Below are positions 20,205 through 30,880 of a DNA stretch of 64,000 bases, in pieces. The translations under genes were made by a program, and so were the position numbers. The DNA is from Symbiodinium natans (Eukaryota > Sar > Dinophyceae > Suessiales > Symbiodiniaceae), in NCBI GenBank assembly GCA_905221605.1, contig CAJNDS010000246.1, positions 23,501-87,500 of the forward strand, written 5' to 3'. The stretch's first letter is position 1. Each line of letters starts with the position of its first letter. A model generated the notes under the pieces. That model saw nothing but the letters and a program-made list of their open reading frames with translations, ran no database searches and was not told the origin of the DNA.

Positions 20205-22002
20205 CCCAGGCTTATCTGCTGGAGTTGGGCGTTTCAGCTCCACAAGCCACGGAGTGGCAATTTGGCACGCGCGTTTTGCGAGTTGACTGGACTTGCTATA
20301 GATGCAGTACGCCAGGTCTGGCAGTGGCTTTGCCCTATCTGGGAGCAGTCGTGCATGGACAGGATCGTTGCCTTGGATGGATGCCAGTGTTTAAAAAATG
20401 GCATTGACACCACCGTACCGCGCCGTCTCCTTAAGCGAAGGTTTTTCCATAAAAGTACTGCTGTCAATTTGCAGGCGCTTTGGCAAGGGGCTTTGATTAG
20501 TTCATCTAAGCCGGGTTGGTGCAAAATTTGTAAGTGCCCACTTAGTCTTCAGCATGTCTTGTGGGACTGCCCATACATCTCTACCCGGTTCCCTGAGTCG
20601 CCTCACCTCGCCAAGGCCAGACTTAGGTATCCGTGGCCCAGTCTTTGGCTTAGGGGTTTGGTGCCTAAGGAAGCCACCGCCTGCGTGCCTGCACTTTCTG
20701 CAGTAAGCTCCGTCACCGACGGGTTGTGGAGTCAAAGCACTGTCCTTTCCAGCCGCAACCTTGTCTTTGCTACTGATGCTTCCGGTGGCCCTGGGGCCAA
20801 GGATCCGAGGTCCATATGTGTTTCGTGGGCCATTGCGGCTTACCAGATTGAAGAAGGTGTTCCTCAAAGGGTGGCTAGCGTTACTTGTTTCCCGGAGAGC
20901 TGAGCAACAGGCCGTCCGTGAACTTTTTGCTCGTGTAGAAGGCGCTTTTGACGCGACCATTGACTGCAAAAGTATCACATCCATCTTGAAGAAGGCCACG
21001 CCTCCTATGGAGGGCCCTGTTGACTGGGGAAATGTGTGGCAAGAACGTGACAGAGCAGACTTGCACTGGGTTCCCAGTCACAAAACGAAGGATTACTTCG
21101 CTGAACGTAACATCCCGGAATGGCGCCGTTTGATAAATGAGGATGTTGATATGCTTTGTGGAAAACGTGCCGCGCAGGCTCATTCAACACTCCACAGCTG
21201 CACTTTGTGTGAAGTTGACCAGCTGTGCGAAGACGTTTGCCTTCATCTTGCTCGCAAAATAGGCCATATTCTTTTAAGTAGGAAGGACAAATCCTTCCCG
21301 TGGGTTATGCAACGCAACCTTCAGCATGACGGTGGGGACCTAAGTCCTTCTTTGGCTAAAGTCAAGCCCAGCGCAAACTTTGTAAAGCAGACAGGCAAAG
21401 CCTCGGTTGCAGTTCCTAACAAAAAACAGCGCCTAAAGCAGTTGCTTGAGCACCCTGATCCTAGTATGGGTCATGTGTGGCAAGCCAGTGCCACTAAGGC
21501 CGTCAATAATTTTGCCGTTTCATGTACGGTGTGCAATCTGTATATCGAGCAGTGTAATGCACCTGATGTGTTTAACAGGAAGGTTGTCAACCCTTGTCAG
21601 GACATCCCAGCTGATCCGCCCGAGGGTTGGGTTGTCCATGCTTCGCGTGATATGCTTAATAAGGGCTCCTTCTTCATTTGCAGCAAATGTCTTGCCATCG
21701 GTAAGATTGCAGCGAGCTCCGCGTCAAAGGCCCTTCGGGAGCCGTGCCGTGGCCTCGCCCGCAAGATGAACATCGACTTAAGCAGGAAGGCTCATGCAAA
21801 AGTTGCGGCCAAGCAAAATCATTCCATTTTTGCGGTCTTTGGAAAGCAGTCTTTGCCTAAGGGGCCGCGAGCTGACAGTGATTTTGAGGGCCTCGTTGCT
21901 CCAGCGCCTCAGACTGTGCCGAAAGCGAAAAGTGTTGCTATTAAGCCCAAACCTAAGGCTCCCCAAACTGTGCCTAGGCAAACAATGCTTTCTTTTCAGT
22001 AA
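20205..22002 (+). pseudogene. 5'-truncated LINE ORF2: thumb, zinc finger, RNase H, C-terminal fingers
   Basis: Starts QAYLLELGVSAPQATEW, corresponding to the MAYLLDLG end of the RT in the LINE at 2961. A frame change near 20285 leads to GLAIDAVRQVWQWLCPIW, then the finger WCKICKCPLSLQHVLWDCPY and FATDASGGPGAKDP. A second frame change near 20895 leads to EQQAVRELFARVEGAF, ATIDCKSI, WVPSHKTKDYF and NEDVDMLCG, so RNase H keeps D, E, D, H and D. The C-terminus has CTVCNLYIEQC and FFICSKCLAIGK. It is a different subfamily from the 6450/11362 fragments. Two frameshifts make it non-functional. Confidence 0.8.
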
Positions 22003-22840
22003 CAAAGTCCAGTTGCACTGTGCCGGGTAGTGCCTTCTTTCCTTGTCTGAGTTTCCCTGGAGAGGTGGCATTTTTCTTCAAAAACCCAACCTCCCCTTTC
22101 TCGAGCCGAGAACGGGGGGGTTGGAAATACCTAAACATGCGGGGGCAGTGCGGGGGCAATGCGAGAGGACTCGAGTGATTCTTGCGCTTCAACTCTACCC
22201 CATTTACAACGAAAGAAAATGCCAAAGGCTCCTGGTGCCAGGTCGGTTGCTTCGTCCGGGGGTCTTCAGCTCCAAGTGCCAAGTCCGTTGTTTTCAATCT
22301 GGGGCTTGAAGCTCCTAGTGCCAAGTCGCTTGATTCGCTTGGAGGCCTGCAGCGCCAAGTTGCTGTCACTTTAGGGCCTGAGCTAGAAGTCGGACCTTCG
22401 TACTTGCAGGTGCGAGTGGAAGTGATGCTTGCCGTGATTTTTCCCTTGGCCTCCCCTGCGGCGATGGGGGTGTTAGGATTGGTTTGGTAGGGTTTAGGAT
22501 GAATTTTGAGCGTCTGCAAAAATGTGAGAGTAGTTTTGGTAAATTGCGATGTTTATCCCTTTGCGGGAGGGCCACAAACACGCCCTAGAGACCTTTATGT
22601 GGGACACTAAGCAAATGCGCCCATTTGCCTCCGACTGCCCCACATGTGCGCGCACCTTGCGCCGCGGCTCCCAAAGGATAGGTTTCGACTTACGCTGGTG
22701 TGCGCTTGTTGGGCTGCACTCGCATAGTCCTTTGCCTTTTTCGGGTGTGGGTTGGTAGAGGTTTGGGTAATAATTTCCCACTTGCCGGTGTGCGCTTGTA
22801 TGCTGCACCCGAGAAGTTTCCGCGTTTACTGGCAGTGGCC
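22003..22840. other. Intergenic, degenerate short repeats
   Basis: No supported gene. About 22230-22360 holds three degenerate units of about 50 bases around the string AGTGCCAAGTC. Nothing else recognised. Confidence 0.5.
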
Positions 22841-24640
22841 CTGCCTGGCAGCTTGCAGTCCTCCAGCTTCGGCCTTTCCTGGCAGCTTGCAGTCCTTGAG
22901 TTTCGGACATCATTTCATGCAGAGCTTGGAGAATGTGGCCTTGCCTGGCAGCTTGCTGTCCTTGAGCTTCGTATTCGATCTCAACCAAAGCTAGGAGAAT
23001 GGGGCCTTGACTGGCAGCTTGCAGTCCTTGAGCTTCGGATTCGCTTTTAACCAGAGATTGGCGAATGTGGCCGTGCCTGGCCGCTTGGAGAATGTGGTTT
23101 TGCCAGGCGGGTTGCAGTCTTTGAGGTTCGGAGACTGCTTCATACAGAGCTTGCTTGCGCTCCTTGAGCTTCGGGGCACCTTGTTCCATAGCTTGGAGAA
23201 TTTGGCTTTGCCTGGCAGCTTGCAGTCCTTGAGCTTAGAAGTGTGTTTCCAGCCAGAGCTTGGAGAACGTGGCTTTGCCTGGCAGCTTGCAGTCCTTGAG
23301 CTTCGGGCTTCGGATACGATTCAACGGGAGCTTGGAGAACGTGGCGTTGCCTGGCAGCTTGCAGTCCTTAAGCTTCGGGCATTGCTTCAGCCAGAGCTTG
23401 GAGAATGCGGCCTTTCCTGGCAGCTTGCAATCCTTGAGTTTCGGACATCATTTCATGCAGAGCTTGGAGAATGTGGCCTTGCCTGGCAGCTTGCTGTCCT
23501 GAGCTTCGTATTCGATTTCAACCAAGCTAGGAGAATGGGGCCTTGACTGGCAGTTTGCAGTCCTTGAGCTTCGGATTCGCTTTTAACCAGAGATTGGCGA
23601 ATGTGGCTGTGCCTGGCCGCTTGCATTATTGAGCGTTGGATAGGGTTTTGCAACTTTGAGGTTCGGAGACTGCTTCATACAGAGCTTGCTTGCACTCCTT
23701 GAGCTTCGGGGCATGGTTGTACCATAGCTTGGAGAATGTGGCTTTGCCTGGCAGCTTGCAGTCCTTGAGCTTAGAAGTGTGTTCCAGCCAGAGCTTGGAG
23801 AACGTGGCTTTGCCTGGCAGCTTGCAGTCCTAGAGCTTCGGGCTTCGGATACGATTCAACGGGAGCTTGGAGAACGTGGCGTTGCCTGGCAGCTTGCAGT
23901 CCTTGAGCTTCGGGCATTGCTTCAACCAGAGATTGGAGAATGTGGCCTTTCCTGGCAGCTTGCAGTCCTTGAGTTTCGGACATCATTTCATGCAGAGCTT
24001 GGAGAATGTGGCCTTGCCTGGTAGCTTGCTGTCCTTGAGCTTCGTATTCGATTTCAACCAAAGCTAGGAGAATGGGGCCTTGACTGGCAGTTTGCAGTCC
24101 TTGAGCTTCGGATTCGCTTTTAACCAGAGATTGGCGAAGGTGGCCGTGCCTGGCCGCTTGCATTCCTTGAGCGTTGGATAGTGTTTCAACCAGAGCTTGG
24201 AGAATGTGGTTTTGCCAGGCGGGTTGCAGTCTTTGAGGTTCGGAGACTGCTTCATACAGAGCTTGCTTGCACTCCTTGAGCTTCGGGGCATGTTTGTACC
24301 ATAGCTTGGAGAATGTGGCCTTGCCTGGCAGCTTGCAGTCCTTGAGCTTCGAAGTGTGTTCCAGCCAGAGCTTGGAGAACGTGGCTTTGCCTGGCAGCTT
24401 GCAGTCCTAGAGCTTCGGGCTTCGGATACGATTCAACGGGAGCTTGGAGAACGTGGCGTTGCCTGGCAGCTTGCAGTCCTTGAGCTTCGGGCATTGCTTC
24501 AACCAGAGATTGGAGAATGTGGCCTTTCCTGGCAGCTTGCAGTCCTTGAGTTTCGGACATCATTTCATGCAGAGCTTGGAGAATGTGGCTTTGCCTGGTA
24601 GCTTGCTGTCCTTGAGCTTCGTATTCGATTTCAACGTTCG
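22840..24640 (+). pseudogene. Decayed FNIP/LRR-like repeat gene (66-bp tandem units)
   Basis: The region is an array of 66-base units. On the plus strand each unit translates as a 22-residue repeat of the form LPGSLQSLSFGHxFNQSLENVA. The combination of L-P-x-S-L, L-x-F-G and F-N-Q is typical of FNIP-type leucine-rich repeats. Frames are broken every two to five units by indels (for example near 23000, 23500 and 23830) and no start or long frame survives, so I call it a pseudogene. Superimposed is a longer unit of about 540-580 bases: the string AGAAGTGTGTT or its variant recurs at about 23238, 23775 and 24350. The minus-strand frames (GLQAARQGHILQ) are shadows of the same period. The protein would have been a repeat scaffold; its role is unknown. 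Confidence 0.7.
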
Positions 24641-24928
24641 CTCTTTGAGAGGTGGCGTCAGTGTTTGCTTCAGTGCTGTGAAGGAGGATGCCGGGACTTG
24701 CTTGCATGCCCGTTGAATTCGTGGCTCTCTCGGCATCTGCGTTATGGCACTTGACACCTGGTCCAGCTTGACTCGTGTGCAGACGTTTTGCTCCGTTACC
24801 TGTGGGTGGCGGGGCGACACTTTCTGTAGGCAGGTAGTCTCTGCTGTAGATCGGTGTCCTGGTAGTTTTTCCTTTTCACTTAGCCTTGGAGCTGCGACCG
24901 TTTTGCCGCTCGGAAAGTAAAATTCACC
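24641..24928. other. Spacer between FNIP array and LTR
   Basis: No gene seen. It ends with AAAATTCACC directly before the LTR, the same string that precedes the LTR copy at 43996. Confidence 0.5.
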
Positions 24929-25498
24929 TGTAGTGTTTGCCCAGTTGGTGCCATGTGGTGTTTGACCATACAGAGAGAAGCATGAGAGTTTTTCTGCTGC
25001 ATGACTTGGCATGAGCATGTTTGGTTTTGCCCAAAGTCCCTAAAGCATGTTTGGGTTGACTGCGACACATGTCTTGTCTTGTTGGCATGGCCGAGGATGA
25101 GTTTTGAGGCACTTGGAACTGCTTGAAAGCAGTAGTGAAGAAGTGCGTGTCAGAACTCTGAGGTTCTGTCTTGTTGCAACTCACTCCGTGTCCCCGCCAC
25201 TTCGTTCGTTGCCGTTGGACGTGTAGGATGGGAGTAGGAGTGCAGAGTGAACTCTGAAGCTTCGCTGTTTTGCTGTTCGGAAGTGACCTGAAGTCCCCGA
25301 GGTGTAGCCCAAAGCAGTTGCATTGTTCTTTTGCTTTACCTCCTTTGTAGAACAAAGTTGAGATGGAATTCGTAGCTTTTTGGAGCCCTTAGCTCTTGGA
25401 GAGAGCTTGCTGCAAGAACTGAAGCTTGCTGAACACTTTGGTGTTTGGCTCAAGTGCGAAGTGAAAAAGAGACAGCTGCGCGAGCTCTGCTTTTCACA
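24929..25498 (+). repeat. LTR (TG...CA), first copy
   Basis: 570 bases starting TGTAGTGTTTGCC and ending GCTTTTCACA, matching 43996-44563 at high identity in the same orientation. The TG...CA ends fit an LTR. Near the 3' end, TTTGGCTCAAG (25444-25454) equals the last 11 bases of the dinoflagellate spliced leader. No primer-binding site follows, and no clear target duplication flanks it. It may be a solo LTR or a remnant. Confidence 0.7.
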
Positions 25499-25967
25499 CA
25501 TTCCAAGCGGTCGTCATCTGGCCTTGCTGTTTTTATCTTGACCTGCTTGAGCGCCGAGAGTGGCCCCCTGACCTTTTTGGTTGAAGGGGTTCCGGAGCTC
25601 AGACCTGCCCAGAATCCACCGAGTCGGAAGCTTAGAGATCTGCCTATAAGGACCTTGTTCCACCTTTTTGAAGAAGTTCCAGAGCTCAGAACTGGCCAGG
25701 AGAATGTTCCACCTGTATGAAGGGTTCGGAGCTAGGGTTTATTTTCAGGGCCCTCACAAGAGTCCTTTACGTGTAGGAGGCCCTGCGGATTTCCTCATGT
25801 ACTGTGCAGGAACTCTCATGTGTCTCTGCAATGTGTTGCGCGGGGTGGTCTAGATTTCTAGACCGTTGCCGTGCTCCAAGAACTCACATGCTGCAGCTTT
25901 TGTTCAGCGTTCGTGCTCTCGTATAGTTGGTCTGAGTTCCACCCTCGTGTCGTGCATGGAGACTTCC
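25499..25967. other. Unassigned sequence after LTR
   Basis: No supported gene. It contains two short similar stretches (GTTCCGGAGCTCAGA near 25590 and GTTCCAGAGCTCAGA near 25675), suggesting an old short duplication. Confidence 0.4.
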
Positions 25968-25970
25968 TAG

Positions 25971-26384
25971 CGACTGAAGCAGGAGCGCAAGGAGCTGAGT
26001 GCTACGAAGAAACAGGCAACCAAAGAGCTGCAGCGTGAAACGCGGCGTCTCAACAGATTGAAAGCGGCCATGTTAAAGCTGACCCAAGAAGATCTGACAG
26101 CCTGTTTGGAGCTGAAAACACGCGCCATCGCCAAGGCGAAGCCAAGGCGAAAGCGGCAGTGCGGCCTGCGCAGACTGAGGGGGAGGACTAGGGCTAGGAT
26201 ACGAGGTCATCGCGCGGCGCTTTTTCTGTGCCTTAAGTGCATGGCCCTGAAAGCAATGTCTCCTTGTTGGACAGCTGGAAGCTCAAGGCTTTTAGCGCCT
26301 GTATTCGTTCTTCTAAGCCGGTTGAAACGCTTGCCAGAGCCAGAGCGCAAGCGTTGCGACAGGCAAGATGCAGACAGAAATTGA
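25971..26384 (+). pseudogene. Basic coiled-coil fragment
   Basis: After a TAG at 25968 the frame reads RLKQERKELSATKKQ, TKELQRETRRLNRLKAAMLK, TQEDLTACLELK, then a very basic tail. The charged helical stretch followed by a short L-T-x-E-D-L segment resembles regions found in repeated dinoflagellate element proteins. There is no start codon before the helix. Function unknown. Confidence 0.35.
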
Positions 26385-26393
26385 CCTCCGCTC

Positions 26394-26951
26394 TGTATGT
26401 GTGAAAGTTTTTAACTTTCTTGTGAGTGCCTTTACAGTTGACAGGATGTCTTGCACATGTGACATGAACCACGAGTTTGCTTTGTGTGAGTTGAGAACTG
26501 TGCTTGAACCGTTTGTTTTGCTTTGGCAGAAACAGGCATGGACATAGCATGTTTGGAGCTTGGCTTGAAAGTGCTTCTTGCTTTGAGCTTGACGTAAGAT
26601 GCTTGGAGTGTGCATGATGAGCAGAGAAGCACTCGAGATGCTTTAGGAGCATCCTTGAAGAAGTGCGTGTTGCTCTGAGTTTGCTCTTCAAACCTTGGCC
26701 GCCGACCCTCGCTTCGCTTGTGTCGTTGTACTGAGGTTCGAGCAGAGTGGCTGTGCACTTGTATGCTTGTTTTGCTGAAGCACGGAAGTTCTGAGAAGCA
26801 TTAGGACGTTTGCATGTGTTCCTTCTTTGTTTAACAAAGTTGAGATGGAATTCACGAAAGTGAAGCTGCGCTGACTCTGCGAGAGACTTGCCGAACACCT
26901 CTGGTGTTTTGGCTCAAGCGTGGAGTGAAAAAGAGCTCTGCGTTTTTCACA
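26394..26951 (+). repeat. 5' LTR of the copia element (approximate start)
   Basis: The 3' half is clearly related to the 24929 LTR: AACAAAGTTGAGATGGAATT, then GTTTTGGCTCAAGCG, then TTTTTCACA at the end. The right end is exact because a primer-binding site abuts it at 26952. The left end (TG at 26394) is a guess, made because AATTGACC precedes it much as AATTCACC precedes the other LTRs. No matching 3' LTR is seen in the window. Confidence 0.6.
26907..26918 (+). other. Spliced-leader-like 12-mer
   Basis: TTTTGGCTCAAG, identical to the last 12 nt of the 22-nt dinoflagellate spliced leader. It lies in the LTR, 71 bases before the gag ATG. The preceding bases (CCGAACACCTCTGGTG) keep only a loose likeness to the leader's 5' part. 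Confidence 0.55.
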
Positions 26952-26963
26952 TGGTAGCGGAGC
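26952..26963 (+). other. Primer-binding site
   Basis: TGGTAGCGGAGC follows the LTR end directly. Eukaryotic initiator tRNA-Met ends in GCTACCA, so the first seven bases pair exactly; copia-type elements commonly use this tRNA. Confidence 0.65.
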
Positions 26964-26988
26964 GTCTGAGGACGTTCCAGTAGAGACC

Positions 26989-27984
26989 ATGGCCGCCCAA
27001 GCTCCGGACCCTTCTCAGGTGCCGGTACCGGACGTGAGCCCTGAAGAAGAGGCTTTGCTGTTTGGTCAAGCAGGCCAGACAACCTCGCGACCTCAGGAAG
27101 CCCCGAACCCCTTTGAGTCCCCTCCGGCAACTCCTGCTCAAGCGCAGGCTTCACCGGCTGGCAGTCAGGCAGGGGGAACTTTGCCCACAGCCAGCGGTGG
27201 AGGAGCCGAGACTGGGTTTCAAGCCATCGTGTTGGAAATGCTACGTCAGCAGAACCAGTCTACACTTGAGCTCTTGCGTCAGCAAGGGCAGGCTACTCAA
27301 CAGAACCAGCAGTTGATAGCTGCTCTCATGAGACGCATGGACTTAGAGGAGAAACGCCGAAACGAGGCAGAAGAGAAGGCCGCTGAGACTGCTAAGTTGG
27401 TTGCTGAAGCTGCAGCTAAAGCCAAGACTGCCGACCCGTTTTCTGGACCTGGTGCCACAGCAGCGACGGGGTCGTCTTCGTCTACTTCTTTTAGTGGTGG
27501 GTCCACTCTTCAGAACCGAGCGGAGAAGTACCTGCCGCCTTTGCCACTGCTGGAGCATCAAGGCATGAGCAAAGGACGCATGCGAGAAGTGGAAACATGG
27601 CATGGCTATGTGGAGACTTTGAGTTCGTGGTTGGCTTTGCAAGACGAGTCTTTCGTTCGGGAGCTTCAGCTGTGTGTGAAGGTGAAGCGCGAGATACTCC
27701 AGAAGGATCTCAGTGTGGAGGTTGCAGCGAGGAGCGCTAAGCTGTTTTACTACCTGACCCAAGCCCTTGCCAAGTGGGAAAGGGGTCTGGAGTTGCTACG
27801 CTCTTGCTCGAAGCGACAGGCTTTGAGTGCCTGTGGGTACGAGGCCATGCGCACCATCACACAGCAGTACAGCATAGTATCCCGCATGGAAGCCGTCTTC
27901 GTACGTGACCAGTGTTTGAAGTTGCAGCACACGTGCCAACATATTCGGCGACCTACTGACCTCATAAGACACCTTGAAGATGAG
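26989..27984 (+). CDS. Ty1/copia gag, 5' part
   Basis: Starts at an ATG in good context (GACCATGG), 25 bases after the primer-binding site. The product has an A/P/Q-rich N-terminus, then a Q/E/K-rich helical region (residues about 80-145). A W-rich capsid-like domain follows from about residue 195 (HGYVETLSSWLALQDESFV, ELLRSCSKRQALSACGYEA), ending HIRRPTDLIRHLEDE at 27984. The next codons of gag, FSRSEAKLSNFPELL, are at 29476, so the gene is split by the insertions at 27985-29470. Removing them restores one continuous frame. The role is assembly of the virus-like particle. Confidence 0.75.
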
Positions 27985-29026
27985 GGGGGTATTTCTGCAG
28001 AGTGGCCTTTGGATGCGGATGTCAGACTGCAGGCTTCAAGACCAAAGTCGAGTGTTTCAAGAGGGATGCTGCTAGCGTGCCATCGCCCCCTGGGCTCAAG
28101 ATGCAAGTGTACAGTTTGTTAGAGTAGGCAACGCAATGCTTTTCTTGCTGTCTCCAGCGTGTGGTGGGTCTTCTTGCTGCGTGTGGCGCCTGGTGATTGT
28201 ACAGCGGTACAGCTCGGGTGCCGGCTGGTTTGGTGCTGAATCGACGTCTGCCACTCTTCGGCTGCAAGTTGTTCAAGGAGGGCGTGACTGGTGGCTTTCC
28301 TGGGTCAGTTTGGGAGGCGGTATCTTTGCCTTTACGGATTGGATAAGCATCACTGTGGCCGCCGGATGGGCAGATGCACTTGCTTCCGCGCTGGACTTGG
28401 CAGCAACTTCTCTTCCTTGGCACGCCTTGCAGGTTGTCAGTTTTGTTGCAGCTTTTCTCGTGTGTACAGGCCACTGGTTTTCGCTCTTTCTCTGGCGTCC
28501 GGGCCCTTGGACACTGGCCATCACTGGACCTATCGTTTCGAGCCTGGAGGCAGGGCTTGAGGCTGACGTCAGAGCTTTGAGTTCATGCGGGCTGTGCCCC
28601 TCGCATGCGCCTCGGGGCGATTCGCATCTGCTCTCTGCTGGGGGATGCCTTCGGTAATTTGCTGCAGCCTTTGCCAAGCTGCAGCAGTGCACGCGTCTCT
28701 GGGACGTCGCGACATTGCTCTACTCTACAACGCTGCATCCTTAATAAACGTGGCGGCATTCCAACCGGTTGGCATTTGGACTGCCAGTGCTGGAGGGGTG
28801 GGTTTTGGAGATATTTGGTCCAGCCTTGTTGAAATGTGAGAGCTGGGCATTTCTTTCTGCCAACTTTGCTGCAGTTGGCAGCTGGAACTCTAACCTGAAG
28901 CCAGTGGCACGGCAAAATCTGAGCGTGTAGTTCTGCGCTTGGGTCCATATAAGGGCGAGTGGTCATGCTCCTGTTCCACGTCCATCCTATGTACGTCAAG
29001 CGAGACAGGAGACAACGCATGCAGAA
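27985..29026 (+). mobile_element. Insertion copy 1 (1042 bp) in gag, flanked by ATGAG
   Basis: Begins GGGGGTATTTCTGCAGAGTG and ends ACAACGCATGCAGAA. It is flanked by ATGAG at 27980-27984 and 29027-29031. ATTTCTGCA near the left end and TGCAGAAAT across the right end are inverted. Its first about 160 and last about 230 bases are shared with copy 2. No transposase-like ORF; it is non-autonomous, either a MITE-like DNA element or an introner. Confidence 0.75.
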
Positions 29027-29031
29027 ATGAG

Positions 29032-29470
29032 GGGGGTATTTCTGCAGAGTGGCCTTTGGATGCGGATGTCAGACTGCAGGCTTCAAGACCAAAGTCGAGT
29101 GTTTCAAGAGGGATGCTGCTAGCGTGCCATCGCCCCCTGGGCTCAAGATGCAAGTGTACAGTTTGTTAGAGTAGGCAACGCAATGCTTTTCTTGCTGTCC
29201 CCACCCTGCTTCGCCCCTCCCTTGTAAACCTATCTGGCAGGCGGGGTTTTGGAGATATTTGGTCCAGCCTTGTTGAAATGTGAGAGCTGGGCATTTCTTT
29301 CTGCCAACTTTGCTGCAGTTGGCAGCTGGAACTCTAACCTGAAGCCAGTGGCACGGCAAAATCTGAGCGTGTAGTTCTGCGCTTGGGTCCATATAGGGGC
29401 GAGTGGTCATGCTCCTGTTCCACGTCCATCCTATGTACGTCAAGCGAGACAGGAGACAACGCATGCAGAA
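29032..29470 (+). mobile_element. Insertion copy 2 (439 bp), internally deleted, tandem to copy 1
   Basis: Same ends as copy 1 and flanked by ATGAG at 29027-29031 and 29471-29475. The interior corresponding to about 28150-28790 of copy 1 is replaced by about 45 bases. Copies 1 and 2 share the middle ATGAG, as expected if the second inserted at the duplicated target of the first. Confidence 0.75.
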
Positions 29471-29475
29471 ATGAG

Positions 29476-30880
29476 TTTTCTCGGTCTGAGGCAAAGCTGT
29501 CGAATTTCCCTGAACTTCTTCTGTCAGAGGCTGATCGGTGCAGTATCCTTTTGCAAGCGGTGAATACCGAGCTTCGTCAATACGTTGTCTTGCATGGGAA
29601 GAGCAACGACTGGAACTCATTGTGCAGCAGTCTGAAGTACTACGAAGAACAGCTTCGACTATGTGAGGCTCCAGGTGGAACGTCTCGATCCCTCAGTGAC
29701 ACTTTGTGTGATTACTGCGGGAAACGGGGACACCAAGCCGAGAAGTGCTGGCAGAAGCAACGGGATGAGAAGCCTAAAGACAAAGGAAAAGGGGACCGAA
29801 ATCCCAAAGGTGGGGGAACTCCCAAAGGTGGAGGAACGCCGCGGGGAGGTGGAACTCCTCGGAGCGAGCACGGGGACAAGAGCCCCAAAGGGCGCGGAAA
29901 GAGTAAGGAGAAGTCGAAGAAGAAGAAAGGAAAAGGGAAAGGCCGTTACTTGGGTGAGCCCGAATCGGAAGCAGACTCTGGGGAAGCCACCTTGATGGCT
30001 TTGGGTTTTTCTGGAGTGCGGGAAGCTTCGGCCGAACCTTCTCTTCCTCCTCGTGTTCTGAACGCACCTGAAGAGGTGAAGCTGGTAGGCACCGTAGTTG
30101 GAGAGTCAATGGGGGCCTTAGGCTCGAAGTTTTCTCAAAGAGGAAACCTCTCTCAGATGTGCTCGCACCTAGGGGTTAGCCCGAGGGATGTTTGGTTGGT
30201 TGATCGTGGGGCTACGTGCCACATAGTTTCCAACCAGTTTATCTCAGGATTTCGTGTGGTGAAGACACACGACAAGGCAGCCAGTCTGTTCAACGCCTCT
30301 GGAGGTTCGATCGACGTTTCGTCTGTGGTCGATATCGAAGTCTACTTCGGTGATGTTCTTCTGAGACTCGGGGAGGTGTTGGTGGCTGATGTCGGGTTCA
30401 ACGTCCTCTCTCCATGGTGTGGGGCGGAACTGGGTTGGAAGACCTATCTGTCCAAAACGGGGTCCCGAATGTACAAAGGGAACAAAAAGAGTATCAAGTT
30501 GGTTGGTCACAATCGGGCCTGGTGGGCGTTCAGTGGGGGGAAGAAGTCTAAAGCCTCTTCCAAGAAAGGGGCGGAGGGGCCTAAAGACATGGAACTTGAT
30601 TCACTGAAGGACACTTTTGTGCCAGGATCTGAGGTTCCGATCCCCTCAGGACAGCGGACCGCTCCCAGGAGCATCTTGAAGAAAGGAGGAAAGAGCCTGC
30701 GTAAGGTCGATGAGCTCGAAGATGAGCAGTGTGGCCGACACGCTTTGTCTTCAACTCCGTTTTCGTTCCTCCTTCGAGGGTTTAGGTCTGAGATCTTCGA
30801 TCCAGAAAGTCCTCTGGGAAAGCCCAAAGTTCCCTCAAGTTGCCCAAAAGGTCCTCAAGAAGAGCTTGTTTTCGACAAAA
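29476..30880 (+). CDS. Ty1/copia gag 3' part, zinc knuckle and aspartic protease
   Basis: Continues the gag frame from FSRSEAKLSNFPELL. A canonical CX2CX4HX4C knuckle, CDYCGKRGHQAEKC, lies at about 29706-29747. A G/K-rich linker with five GGGTP-like repeats follows, then the protease: VWLVDRGATCHIVSNQF at about 30190-30240. Copia proteases carry D-S/T-G, while here it is D-R-G, which should be inactive. VLSPWCGAELGWKTYL resembles the usual downstream protease block. The frame stays open to 31317, but from about 30880 the sequence is low-complexity and LTR-like, so homology ends there. The integrase resumes only at about 33830. Confidence 0.75.

Noticed and set aside
23771-24707. Minus-strand GLQAARQGHILQ repeat protein in the 22.8-24.6 kb array
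   Set aside because: The 66-base period opens several frames on both strands. The plus-strand reading matches a known repeat style (LP-SL, FG, FNQ), the minus-strand reading does not.
28136-28657. 173-codon hydrophobic ORF within insertion copy 1 as a membrane protein or transposase
   Set aside because: No transposase motif. The frame is W/S/G-rich without a clear signal, and copy 2 has deleted most of it while keeping the ends.
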